Shown here: piece by piece, positions 1 through 7,412 of the stretch | Numbering within the stretch: the stretch's first letter is position 1 | Layout: each line of letters opens with the position of its first letter | Assembly: GCA_900754495.1 (NCBI GenBank) | Contig: CAAEDC010000260.1 | Span: 1 to 13,393, forward strand | Source of the DNA: Eggerthellaceae bacterium | GTDB taxonomy: Bacteria; Actinomycetota; Coriobacteriia; Coriobacteriales; Eggerthellaceae | Direction: 5' to 3' | DNA length: 13,393 nt | The notes under the pieces: model-generated | What the model was told of the DNA's origin: nothing | The model's input: the letters and a program-made list of their open reading frames with translations, nothing else | Database searches by the model: none | Made by a program: the position numbers and the translations under genes

Positions 1-2
1 AA

Positions 3-48
3 GCCTCCCGCCTTTCGGACTCCTTTCGTTGTCCGAGAGGCGGGAGGC
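3..48 (-). terminator. Rho-independent terminator of the activase gene
   Basis: Two 18-base arms (3-20 and 31-48) pair around a 10-base loop with a single G-U wobble. On the minus strand the hairpin begins 26 bases after the activase stop codon and is followed by TT at positions 2-1. The rest of any U-tract lies outside the window. There is no T-run after the hairpin on the plus strand, so it should act on leftward transcription. Confidence 0.75.
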
Positions 49-74
49 AATCCAGTAACGAGGGGCGAGGCGCG

Positions 75-3000
75 TTATGCCCGCTCGGTCCTCACCTCGT
101 CCTCGGTGTGGAAATCCTCCTCGATCGCCGCGCAGCCGCAGCCGCAGCCGGCGGCAGCCTTCGCCTGGGCGCCGAGCGCCGGATCCTCGGTGTGGTTGGC
201 GCGCGCACGCAGCACCCGCGCCTCGCGCTCCTTGTCGGCAAGGTTCGCCTTCGCCACGCTGATCATCAGCTTGATGCGGTTGAGCTGGTTGACCTCGGAG
301 GCGCCGGGGTCGTAGTCGACCGCCACGATGTTGCTCTCGGGATAGCGGCGGCGCAGCTCCTTGATGACCGCCTTGCCGACCACGTGGTTGGGCAGGCAGG
401 CGAACGGCTGCGTGCACACCACGTTGGGCGCGCCCGTCTTGATGAGCTCGACCATCTCGGCGGTGAGCAGCCAGCCCTCGCCCATCGAGTTGCACAGGCT
501 CAGGATCTCGCTGGCGTATTCGGCAAGCTCGTAGATGTCGGTGGGAGGCTCGAAGCGGTTGGACGCCTCGAGCGCCTTGCGCACCGGCTCGCGCAGCTTG
601 GCGATGGCCTTGAGCGCGATCTTGCTGCCCACCTCGCTCTTCTTGGTCTTGCCCAGCTGGCGCTGGAAGATGCCGCCGGCGATGCCGAACAGGAAGAACT
701 CGATGAGGCCGGGCACGACTGCCTCGCAGCCTTCGCGCTCGATCACATCCACGATCTGGTTGTTGGCCGTGGGGTGGAACTTCACCAGGATCTCGCCGAC
801 CACACCCACGCGCGGCTTGGTGCCCTCGCCCTGCAGCGGCAGCGTGTCGAAGTCCTCGACGATCTGGCGTACGGTCTTCTTGAACTCCGCGCCCTTCAGA
901 CCGCGGCGCAGCTGACCCTTGCACACCTCCATCCAGTGGTCGAACAGGCGGTTGGCGCTGCCCGGCTCCACCTCGTAGGGGCGCGTGCGGTACAGCGTCA
1001 TCATCAGCAGATCGCCGTACTGCAGCGCGTACACGGCCTGCATCAGCATCTGCGGCGTGATCTTGAAACCGGGGTTGTCCTCGCCCAGGTCCTTGAACGA
1101 CAGCGCGATCACCGGCACGTGCGGCAGGCCGACCGCCGCGAGCGCCTTGCGGATCAGCGAGATGTAGTTGGTGGCGCGGCAGCCGCCGCCGGTCTGGGTG
1201 ATGATGACGGCCAGCTTGTCGGTGTCGTAGCGGCCGCTCATGACGGCTTCCATGATCTGGCCGGTGACCAGGATCGACGGATAGCAGATGTCGTTGTTGA
1301 CGTACTTGAGGCCCGCGTCCACCGCGCCGTGGTCGACCGACGGCAGAAGCTCCAGGTTGTAGCCGTTGCGCTTGAAGATGTCGATGAGCAGGTCGAAATG
1401 GATTGGCGCCATCTGCGGGCACAGGATGGTGTAGCCCTCTTCCTTCATCTTCTCGGTGTAGACCGCGCGCGGGAACTCGGTGGACGCGCCCTCGCGCTGG
1501 CGGAAGCGCTCCTGGACCTCGGGCGTCGCCTTCTGCGTGAACGTCGCGGGCGCGTTGGGCACATGCTCGGCAGCCACCTGCGAGCGTGCGTCGGCTGCCG
1601 CGGCGGAGCCTTCGGCGGCGTGGCTCACGGCGGACTGCTCGGCCAGCTCGGCGGCGATGCGCCCCTCGACGCTGCCGTCGCTCGCCTCGATGCGCGCCTC
1701 CATGTCGGCGACGACCTTGTCGACGTCGAGCGACGCCACGGGGCAGCCGGCGACCTCGGCCTGCTTCTCGGCCTCCTCGTCCGCCTGGTCCTTCAGCGCC
1801 GCCAGCAGGCTGCGCACGCGAATGCGCGCGGCGCCCAGGTTGGACACCTCGTCGATCTTGAGCACGGTGTACACCTTGCCGGCGCGCTCGAGGATCTCCT
1901 GCACCTGGTCGGTGGTGAGCGCGTCCAGACCGCAGCCGAAGCTGTTGAGCTGGATGAGATCGAGGTCCTTGCGGCCGGTGGCCACCTTGGCGGCGGCGTA
2001 GAGACGCGTGTGGTACATCCACTGGTCGACCAGGCGGATCGGGCGCTCCAGCGTGCCCAGATGCGCGATGGAGTCCTCGGTGAGCACCGCCAGCCCGAAG
2101 CTGGTCAGAAGCTCGGGGATGGCGTGGTTGATCTCGGGGTCGTTGTGGTACGGGCGTCCCGCCAGCACGATGCCGTGCGTGCCGGTCTGCTCCATCCACG
2201 CCAGCGTCTGCTCGCCCTTGGTGCGCATGTCGCGCTTGAACGCCTCATCCTCGGCCCACGCGGCCTCCACGGCGGCGTCGACCTCGGCGCGCGTCGGCGC
2301 GGGGACGCCCGCTCCCATGAGATCGGGATGCGCCTTGACCAGATCATCGTACAGACGCTTCTTGAGCAGGTCCTTGCGGTCGTAGGGCAACCAGGGGTTC
2401 AGGAACTGCACGTCGGAGGTGCGCAGCTCGTCGATGTTGAGGCGCAGCGCCTCGGCGTAGCTGGCAACGATGGGGCAGTTGAAGTGGTTGCCGGCGCCCT
2501 CGTCCTCCTGGCGCTCCCACTTGCTGCAGGGGAACCAGATGAAGTCGGGATGCTTGTCCAGCAGGTTCATGATGTGGCCGTGGCTGAGCTTGGCCGGATA
2601 GCACACGCTCTCGGACGGCATCGACTCGATGCCCGCCTCGTAGGTCTTCTTCGTCGACGGATCGCTCAGCACCACGCGCCAACCCAGCTGCGTGAAGAAC
2701 GTGAACCAGAACGGGTAGTTCTCGTACATGTTCAGCGCGCGCGGGATGCCGACGCTGCCGCGGGGCGCATTCTCCGGGGCGAGCGGCTCGTAGTCGAACA
2801 GGCGGTGCGTCTTGTACTCGAACAGGTTGGGCACGTCGGCGGTGTCGCTGCCCTTGCCGAAGCTCTCGCCCTTCTCGCAGCGGTTGCCGGTGATGAAGCG
2901 GCGGTGCTTGCCCGTCTTCTCGTCCTTGCCGAAGTCGTTCACCGTGAGCAGGCAGGCATTGGAGCAGCCCTTGCAGCGCACCGTGCGGTGCGTGGGGGCC

Positions 3001-4904
3001 AGCGCCTCGATCGCCTCGAGCGACAGCAGCGTCGACGCGACGGCGGGCGCGATCTCACCGGTGTCGCCTGCGTTGAGCGCGGTGCGATGGACTTCCTGGT
3101 GGTAGCGGTCGCGCGCCAAAAGCGCCGCGCCGTAGGCGCCCATGTTGCCCGCGATGTCGGGGCGCACGGCGTTGACCTCGGCCAGCTGCTCGAACGCGCG
3201 CAGCACCGCATCGTTGAGGAACGTGCCGCCCTGCACGATGACCTTGGTGCCCACATCGTGCGGGTCGCGGATCTTGATGACCTTGAACAGCGCGTTCTTG
3301 ATGACCGAAATGGCCAGGCCTGCGGCGATGTCGCCCACCGTGGCGCCTTCTTTCTGGGCCTGCTTGACGCGGCTGTTCATGAACACGGTGCAGCGGCTGC
3401 CCAAATCGACCGGCGCCTTGGCGCGGATCGCGGTCTGCGCGAACTCGGAGACATCCAGATCGAGGCCGCTGGCGAAGCTCTCGATGAAGCTGCCGCAGCC
3501 CGAGGAGCACGCCTCGTTGAGCATGATGTGGTCGATGACGCCGTCCTTGACGCGCAGGCACTTCATGTCCTGGCCGCCGATATCGAGGATGAACTCCACG
3601 CCGGGCAGCATCTCCTGGGCGCCGCGCAGATGCGCCACCGTCTCGATCTCTCCGGAGTCGACGCGCAACGCCTCGAGCAGCAGCGCCTCGCCGTAGCCGG
3701 TCACCGTGGCATGCCCGATATGCACGAGCGCATGCCCCTTGTCGTCGACGGGAAGCGCCTGGTACATCGCGGCGAGCGCCGACTTGGCGCAGCCGAGCAC
3801 GTCTCCCTTGTTGCTGGCGTAATGGCTCCACAGAAGCGCGCCGTCCTCGGCGATGAGCGCGGCTTTGAACGTGGTCGATCCGGCGTCGATGCCCAGATAC
3901 GCCGTGCCTTCGTAGGATGCCAGATCGCCGCGGCGCACGACCTCGGTGTCGTGGCGGCGCTTGAACTCGGCGTATTCGTCCTCGTCGGCGAACAGCGGAG
4001 CCAGGCGCACGACCTCGGAGCCCTGGATGTCGCCGAGGCCCTTCAGGCGCTCGACCACGCCGTTGAGCTTCTCGGGGCGGGCGCCGTCGCTCTCCGAGCC
4101 GGCGATGGCGCAGCCGCTCGCCACGAACAGATGCGCGTTCTCCGGCACGATGATGTGCTCGTCATCAAGCTCCAGCGTCTCGTAGAAGCGCTTGCGCAGT
4201 TCGGGCAGATACTGCAGAGGGCCGCCCAAGAAGGCGACGTATCCCCTGATGGGACGGCCGCATGCGAGGCCGGAGATGGTCTGGGTCACCACGGACTGGA
4301 AGATCGACGCCGCAATGTCCTCCTTGCGTGCGCCCTCGTTGAGCAGCGGCTGCACATCGGTTTTGGCGAACACGCCGCAGCGGCTGGCGATGGGGTAGAT
4401 CGTGGTGTGGCTTTTGGCGAGCTCGTTCAGGCCGCCCGCGTCGGTGTCCAGAAGCGCGGCCATCTGGTCGATGAACGCGCCGGTGCCGCCCGCGCAGGTG
4501 CCGTTCATGCGCTGCTCGATGCCTTGGTCGAAGTAGATGATCTTGGCGTCCTCGCCGCCCAGCTCGATGGCGACGTCGGTTTTGGGGATGAACGTCTCCA
4601 CCGCCGTCTTGGACGCGATGACCTCCTGCACGAACTCGATGCCGAGCCACTGCGCCAGAAGCAGGCCGCCCGAGCCGGTGATGGCGATGGTCATCACCTC
4701 GTCGCCGAACTCCTCCGCCGCCTTCTCCAGCACCTCGACGATGGTGGCGCGCACGTCCGCATGATGGCGCTGGTAGATGGAGTAGCGCACGTTGTGGGCG
4801 TTATCCAGAATCGCCAGCTTCACCGTGGTGGATCCCACGTCGATGCCGATGTGCAGGTTCTGCCCGCCCTGCTCGTTTGTCGCCTTCACGGCCTCGTCCG
4901 CCAT
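75..4904 (-). CDS. Fused acyl-CoA dehydratase activase (two BcrAD/BadFG ATPase domains + DUF2229 + HgdB-like region)
   Basis: Cytoplasmic ATP-dependent Fe-S protein of 1,609 residues, related to 2-hydroxyacyl-CoA dehydratase activators, which couple ATP hydrolysis to a very low-potential electron transfer. The first ASKHA ATPase domain (about 18-270) has [10 protein letters not shown] at 20-29, ELGGEDAK at 114-121 and cysteines 137 ([11 protein letters not shown]) and 176 (SRCGVFA). The second (about 335-600) has [10 protein letters not shown] at 338-347, DIGGQDMK at 441-448 and cysteines 466, 470 and 505 (SRCTVFM). A cysteine group follows (644, 647, 651, 676). Next comes a DUF2229/CoA_E_activ region (about 718-1035), an Ala/Glu-rich linker (about 1040-1140) and an HgdB-like region (about 1158-1556, with [18 protein letters not shown] and [10 protein letters not shown]). 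The tail carries CGCGC at 1587-1591. The ATG at 4904 has AAAGGA eight bases upstream. An ATG at 4913 (three residues longer) with GAGGA four bases upstream is the alternative. The frame stays open to 5054, but that extension runs into tetR. The family is secure; the substrate is unknown, and no separate dehydratase subunit is visible. Confidence 0.92.
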   Translation of the reverse strand: MADEAVKATNEQGGQNLHIGIDVGSTTVKLAILDNAHNVRYSIYQRHHADVRATIVEVLEKAAEEFGDEVMTIAITGSGGLLLAQWLGIEFVQEVIASKTAVETFIPKTDVAIELGGEDAKIIYFDQGIEQRMNGTCAGGTGAFIDQMAALLDTDAGGLNELAKSHTTIYPIASRCGVFAKTDVQPLLNEGARKEDIAASIFQSVVTQTISGLACGRPIRGYVAFLGGPLQYLPELRKRFYETLELDDEHIIVPENAHLFVASGCAIAGSESDGARPEKLNGVVERLKGLGDIQGSEVVRLAPLFADEDEYAEFKRRHDTEVVRRGDLASYEGTAYLGIDAGSTTFKAALIAEDGALLWSHYASNKGDVLGCAKSALAAMYQALPVDDKGHALVHIGHATVTGYGEALLLEALRVDSGEIETVAHLRGAQEMLPGVEFILDIGGQDMKCLRVKDGVIDHIMLNEACSSGCGSFIESFASGLDLDVSEFAQTAIRAKAPVDLGSRCTVFMNSRVKQAQKEGATVGDIAAGLAISVIKNALFKVIKIRDPHDVGTKVIVQGGTFLNDAVLRAFEQLAEVNAVRPDIAGNMGAYGAALLARDRYHQEVHRTALNAGDTGEIAPAVASTLLSLEAIEALAPTHRTVRCKGCSNACLLTVNDFGKDEKTGKHRRFITGNRCEKGESFGKGSDTADVPNLFEYKTHRLFDYEPLAPENAPRGSVGIPRALNMYENYPFWFTFFTQLGWRVVLSDPSTKKTYEAGIESMPSESVCYPAKLSHGHIMNLLDKHPDFIWFPCSKWERQEDEGAGNHFNCPIVASYAEALRLNIDELRTSDVQFLNPWLPYDRKDLLKKRLYDDLVKAHPDLMGAGVPAPTRAEVDAAVEAAWAEDEAFKRDMRTKGEQTLAWMEQTGTHGIVLAGRPYHNDPEINHAIPELLTSFGLAVLTEDSIAHLGTLERPIRLVDQWMYHTRLYAAAKVATGRKDLDLIQLNSFGCGLDALTTDQVQEILERAGKVYTVLKIDEVSNLGAARIRVRSLLAALKDQADEEAEKQAEVAGCPVASLDVDKVVADMEARIEASDGSVEGRIAAELAEQSAVSHAAEGSAAAADARSQVAAEHVPNAPATFTQKATPEVQERFRQREGASTEFPRAVYTEKMKEEGYTILCPQMAPIHFDLLIDIFKRNGYNLELLPSVDHGAVDAGLKYVNNDICYPSILVTGQIMEAVMSGRYDTDKLAVIITQTGGGCRATNYISLIRKALAAVGLPHVPVIALSFKDLGEDNPGFKITPQMLMQAVYALQYGDLLMMTLYRTRPYEVEPGSANRLFDHWMEVCKGQLRRGLKGAEFKKTVRQIVEDFDTLPLQGEGTKPRVGVVGEILVKFHPTANNQIVDVIEREGCEAVVPGLIEFFLFGIAGGIFQRQLGKTKKSEVGSKIALKAIAKLREPVRKALEASNRFEPPTDIYELAEYASEILSLCNSMGEGWLLTAEMVELIKTGAPNVVCTQPFACLPNHVVGKAVIKELRRRYPESNIVAVDYDPGASEVNQLNRIKLMISVAKANLADKEREARVLRARANHTEDPALGAQAKAAAGCGCGCAAIEEDFHTEDEVRTERA

Positions 4905-4933
4905 GATGCTCATCCTTTCCTCATCTTCCGCCT

Positions 4934-4952
4934 TGCAGCCATGCCGGCCGCA
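4934..4952 (-). other. Intercistronic hairpin between tetR and the activase gene
   Basis: A 7-bp stem (TGCGGCC with GGCTGCA on the minus strand, one G-U pair) closes a 5-base loop. It starts 5 bases after the tetR stop and ends about 13 bases before the AGGAAAGG ribosome-binding region of the activase gene. No U-tract follows, so it is not a classical terminator. It may be a processing or translation-modulating structure, or chance in GC-rich DNA. Confidence 0.3.
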
Positions 4953-4957
4953 GACGC

Positions 4958-5569
4958 TCATAACGTGATCGATTCGCCCGGCTTGATGAAAAACAGGCGC
5001 ATGGCGATCAGAGCCATCTCCTCCGAGCTCTCCTGCATGCCCGTCTCGATCCAACGCTCGATGACGCCCAGGTACGCCGTCGCGTAGAACGCCACGTAGT
5101 ACTGGACGAACGGCGTGGGATCGTTGCGGTAACGCTCATGCAGGATGGTTTGGATAAGGTTCGCGCACACCGAATCGCGCAAGCGCGGCGCGAAGCGGAT
5201 GTCGCCGCCGGGCCCGGTGACCGCGTGCAGAAAGTCGCCCTGCTCGCGCAGATAGTCGAACAGGTCCACGAGGAACGGCAGCGGCTGCTTGCGCGTGCGG
5301 TAGCGCACCAGATCCATCACCGTCAGGTCCTTCATCTGCTCTTGGATGCGCTCGAGCTCGTCGATGACCTCGTCCTCGAGCGTGGTGAGCAGATCGTCCT
5401 TGTCGTGGAAGTGGTTGTAGAACGTGCCGCGGTTCAGGTCGGCGCGGGCGCATAGGTCGTTGACGGACAGTCCGTCCAGCCCGCGCTCCTCCATCAGTTC
5501 GATGAGCGCGGTGCGCAGGGCGCGCTTGGAACGCGCGATACGTCTATCGGTGTTGGCGTTCGGCGCCAC
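4958..5569 (-). CDS. TetR/AcrR-family transcriptional regulator
   Basis: A 203-residue DNA-binding repressor-type protein. The N-terminal TetR helix-turn-helix spans about residues 9-61, with the recognition region [23 protein letters not shown]. The C-terminal ligand/dimerisation half contains the [18 protein letters not shown] pattern of the TetR C-terminal domain found in DhaS-like regulators. The start chosen is GTG at 5569, because GAGGAG lies five bases upstream and the protein then has normal family length. The frame is open back to 5797, but the extra 76 residues are low-complexity, run across a terminator and promoter, and have no good ribosome-binding site. It lies upstream of the activase gene on the same strand with a 53-base gap, so it most likely controls itself and that gene. 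The ligand is unknown; an acyl-CoA or related acid is only a guess. The family call is firm and the target is inferred. Confidence 0.93.
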   Translation of the reverse strand: MAPNANTDRRIARSKRALRTALIELMEERGLDGLSVNDLCARADLNRGTFYNHFHDKDDLLTTLEDEVIDELERIQEQMKDLTVMDLVRYRTRKQPLPFLVDLFDYLREQGDFLHAVTGPGGDIRFAPRLRDSVCANLIQTILHERYRNDPTPFVQYYVAFYATAYLGVIERWIETGMQESSEEMALIAMRLFFIKPGESITL

Positions 5570-5596
5570 ACGGACTCCTCGTCTCCCGGGCCGCCC

Positions 5597-5682
5597 TGCG
5601 GAAGATCCGTTCCGCAGACGCTGCCGGAAGATTCTCCTCCGGCGAGCGGAGCCGCCTTCTGCCATCGAGCCCGTTGCCGGGC
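5597..5682 (-). other. Structured leader of tetR (two hairpins)
   Basis: The tetR transcript should begin near 5736, which leaves a leader of about 165 bases. It contains a 5-bp stem capped by a GCAA tetraloop (5669-5682) and a 7-bp stem, TGCGGAA with TTCCGCA, around a 6-base loop (5597-5616). The second hairpin sits about 17 bases upstream of the GAGGAG ribosome-binding site. I recognise no riboswitch class. The region between them is GC-rich and otherwise unremarkable. Confidence 0.35.
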
Positions 5683-5720
5683 CTCCCCGCAACAGCCGAT
5701 CAACACAGCGGCCAATAATC

Positions 5721-5731
5721 AACAGCCTGTT
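5721..5731. promoter_or_regulatory. Palindrome AACAGCCTGTT, candidate TetR operator
   Basis: Two perfect 5-base arms flank one central base, with partial symmetry continuing outward in an AT-rich patch. It lies 12 bases downstream of the predicted -10 element of the tetR promoter, so it should overlap the transcription start and the first transcribed bases. That is where a TetR autorepressor usually binds. Assignment to this regulator is inferred from position only. Confidence 0.4.
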
Positions 5732-5742
5732 CAATATCTGCC

Positions 5743-5771
5743 ATTTTACGAGGAAAAAAGGAGGATGGCAA
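5743..5771 (-). promoter_or_regulatory. Sigma70-type promoter of tetR-activase
   Basis: On the minus strand, TTGCCA (5771-5766) is separated by exactly 17 bases from TAAAAT (5748-5743). Each hexamer matches five of six consensus bases. The -35 element sits inside the 3' arm of the upstream gene's terminator, and that terminator's T-tract lies within the spacer. It is the best promoter match in the window and faces tetR. Confidence 0.6.
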
Positions 5772-5799
5772 CCTCCGCAAGCTCCGAAGGCTGCCATCC
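5753..5799 (-). terminator. Rho-independent terminator of the MoeA-like gene
   Basis: A 15-bp stem (5785-5799 with 5763-5777) closes a 7-base loop. In minus-strand RNA the two imperfect positions become G-U pairs, whereas on the plus strand they would be mismatches, so the structure favours leftward RNA. TCC and then six Ts (5759-5754) follow. It begins about 80 bases after the MoeA-like stop codon and separates that gene from tetR. Confidence 0.85.
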
Positions 5800-5881
5800 G
5801 ACGAGAATTTTACGTTGCCGCCCGGCACGCAGCGGGCGATCCTTCCGAGAGACCAAAGAACCCTCGGTTGCCAGGCTCTCC
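5800..5881. other. 3' untranslated stretch of the MoeA-like gene
   Basis: This is the rest of the 312-base gap between tetR and the MoeA-like gene. It contains only short weak inverted repeats, such as CCGAG/CTCGG and GCCCG/CGGGC on the minus strand. I see no open frame with a ribosome-binding site and no recognisable RNA gene here. Confidence 0.5.
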
Positions 5882-7171
5882 TTACCGCATCTCCACCCAG
5901 ACCACGTCGCCGACGGCGGGCGCCTCGATGCCGGGGCCGTCGGGGAGCATGTAGTAGGCGTTTGCCGCCTCGGCCTCGGGCGAGCCGGGACGTCCCGGCA
6001 GCGGCGTGCCGGAAAGCGTACCGTCGGGCAGCGCCTCGACGGTGAGGAACTTGATGCCGAAAAACGTCGCATTCGGCGCGACGATGGAAGGCCGCACCTC
6101 GCCGGCGACCTTGGGCTTCTCGTTCTTCTTGGGGCCGTGATGTTTGGAGGGAAACGGCACGGCAAGACGCACGGGGATGCGCTCCGGTTCGGGCGAGAGG
6201 CCGAGGAACTTCATCATCAGAGGACGCAGGTAGAAGTTGAGCGTGAACGAAGCGCCCGCCGGAGGGCCCGAGATGCCCGCTACCGGGGTGCCGTCCACCA
6301 GCGCGTACGAGCTGTGATGGCCGGGGCCGTGGTTGGTCTCGTGACAGATCACCTGGCCGAGCTCCTCCATCTGCTCGCAATTCCAGTCCTCCGACCCCTT
6401 CGACGAGCCGGCGTTGAGCACCACGATGTCCGCCATCGCGCAGGCGCGGCGGATGGCAGCCTTGATCTGCTCCGGATCGTCGGGCACGATGTCGAACACC
6501 ATCGGCACGCCGCCCCACTTCTCCACCTTGCCGCGGAACACCAGGCTGTTCGTCTCGATGTTGCGTCCCGCCTCGATGGGGCCGCCCGGCACCACCAGCT
6601 CGTCGCCGGTGGGGATGAACGCGACCTTCGGCTTCACGCGCACCGGCACCGCCGTGACGTTGCCGGTCGCGATGCGCGCCGCCACATCGGCGTTCACGAT
6701 CTCGCCCGCCCGCGCCAGCACGTCGCCGCGCTTCATCTGGCTGCCCGGCGCGCGCGTGCCGGCGAACCGCGCCGACGGCGCCGCGTCGATCCGCACATGC
6801 TGCTCGTCGTCGGACACCGTCACATGCTCGATGACGATGGCCGTGTCGAAACCGTCGGGCATCACGACGCCGGTGTTGGCGAACTCCCAGTCGACGCCGC
6901 GCACCCATCCCGACGTGTCGGGCAGCTCGCCCGCGGCAAGCCCTTCGAACGCATCCCAGTGCACGGCGATCGAATCCATGCAGCACTGCAGCTTGTTGGG
7001 CTTGTCGACCAGCGACGCCACGTCGCGCGCCAGCACGCGCCCGAACGACTCGGCCACCGGCACGAGCTCCTCAGCGCTCACATCGCCCGGCTCCGGAAAC
7101 GCGCAGCGCGCCAGCATCGCCGCGACGGCCTCCTCGCGCGAAAGCTCGATATGCTTCGAATGGTCCCTCAT
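5882..7171 (-). CDS. MoeA-like molybdopterin molybdenumtransferase family protein
   Basis: A 429-residue cytoplasmic protein with the full length and motif order of MoeA, which inserts molybdate into adenylylated molybdopterin. Recognisable blocks are CCMDSIAV at 63-70 (in place of SAMDGYA), TGVVMPDGFDTAIVIE at 100-115, IPTGDELV at 186-193 (the MoeA/MogA-type binding domain), NAGSSKGSED at 253-262 (in place of GGVSVGxxD) and GISGPPAGASF at 299-309 (in place of GLPGNPVS). The start is ATG at 7171 with GGGAAGG eight bases upstream. It has its own promoter and terminator and stands alone, with no other molybdenum-cofactor gene nearby. Several signature positions are substituted, so it may be a specialised paralogue (for example for another metal or enzyme partner) and not the housekeeping MoeA. 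Family confidence is high, exact role moderate. Confidence 0.87.
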   Translation of the reverse strand: MRDHSKHIELSREEAVAAMLARCAFPEPGDVSAEELVPVAESFGRVLARDVASLVDKPNKLQCCMDSIAVHWDAFEGLAAGELPDTSGWVRGVDWEFANTGVVMPDGFDTAIVIEHVTVSDDEQHVRIDAAPSARFAGTRAPGSQMKRGDVLARAGEIVNADVAARIATGNVTAVPVRVKPKVAFIPTGDELVVPGGPIEAGRNIETNSLVFRGKVEKWGGVPMVFDIVPDDPEQIKAAIRRACAMADIVVLNAGSSKGSEDWNCEQMEELGQVICHETNHGPGHHSSYALVDGTPVAGISGPPAGASFTLNFYLRPLMMKFLGLSPEPERIPVRLAVPFPSKHHGPKKNEKPKVAGEVRPSIVAPNATFFGIKFLTVEALPDGTLSGTPLPGRPGSPEAEAANAYYMLPDGPGIEAPAVGDVVWVEMR

Positions 7172-7224
7172 GCAAACCGCCTTCCCGTCGCCGTCGGCAA
7201 CCGTCCCGCCGCCATCGACTATGC

Positions 7225-7246
7225 TCGATTAAAGATAGTTCGATTA
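7225..7246. repeat. Direct repeat TCGATTA x2, 15 bases apart
   Basis: TCGATTA occurs at 7225-7231 and 7240-7246 in an AT-rich island between divergent genes. The second copy overlaps the predicted -10 element of the MoeA-like gene and the first covers the expected early transcribed region. The spacing is one and a half helical turns. It could bind a regulator, or it could be chance. Confidence 0.35.
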
Positions 7247-7271
7247 TCTGCGTTTTCCCTCCGTCTTTCAA
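7243..7271 (-). promoter_or_regulatory. Sigma70-type promoter of the MoeA-like gene
   Basis: On the minus strand, TTGAAA (7271-7266) and GATAAT (7248-7243) are separated by 17 bases, each matching five of six consensus bases. Transcription should begin near 7236, giving a leader of about 65 bases before the ATG at 7171. Confidence 0.55.
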
Positions 7272-7349
7272 GACGATGCCTCCCGCACAACAGCCGCCCC
7301 GGCTTCCCTTGCGCCCCGCCGCTTCCACCCGCCCCGGCCGTGGGCTACC

Positions 7350-7363
7350 ATGATCCGGATCAT
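7350..7363. promoter_or_regulatory. Perfect 14-base palindrome, candidate operator
   Basis: ATGATCCGGATCAT is fully self-complementary and lies 49 bases upstream of the hydantoinase-family ATG. Its position and perfect symmetry suggest a protein-binding site. No regulator gene is adjacent, and I found no convincing -35/-10 pair for the plus-strand gene. Confidence 0.35.
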
Positions 7364-7366
7364 CCC

Positions 7367-7397
7367 GGGCAGCGGCCTTTTCGCTGCCCCGCAGCGA
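7367..7397 (+). promoter_or_regulatory. Two mutually exclusive hairpins before the hydantoinase-family gene
   Basis: The segment TCGCTGCCCC can pair in two ways. It pairs upstream (GGGCAGCG at 7367-7374 with 7382-7389, an 8-bp stem with a 7-base loop) or downstream (7381-7387 with GCAGCGA at 7391-7397, a 7-bp stem with a 3-base loop). The second hairpin ends four bases before the TAGGAG ribosome-binding site at 7402-7407. This resembles a translational attenuator, but no ligand class is recognisable. Confidence 0.35.
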
Positions 7398-7412
7398 AAA
7401 CTAGGAGCATCC

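Noticed and set aside
4905..5054. N-terminal extension of the activase frame by up to 50 residues
   Set aside because: It runs into the end of tetR, lacks a ribosome-binding site at 5054 and has no similarity to the family N-terminus, which begins shortly before GIDVGSTT.
108..5087. A plus-strand open frame of 1,659 codons lying antisense to the whole activase gene
   Set aside because: It is in codon register with the activase gene, so it is open only because that gene avoids TTA, CTA and TCA codons. The translation is low-complexity (His, Asp, Arg, Ala, Leu) and shows no domain. The long antisense frames at 5765-8629 and 9987-12911 arise largely the same way.
5570..5797. N-terminal extension of the TetR frame by 76 residues
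   Set aside because: It crosses a terminator hairpin, a promoter and an Arg/Gly-rich stretch. The GTG at 5569 has a clear GAGGAG site and gives normal TetR length. An ATG at 5665 has no well-placed site.
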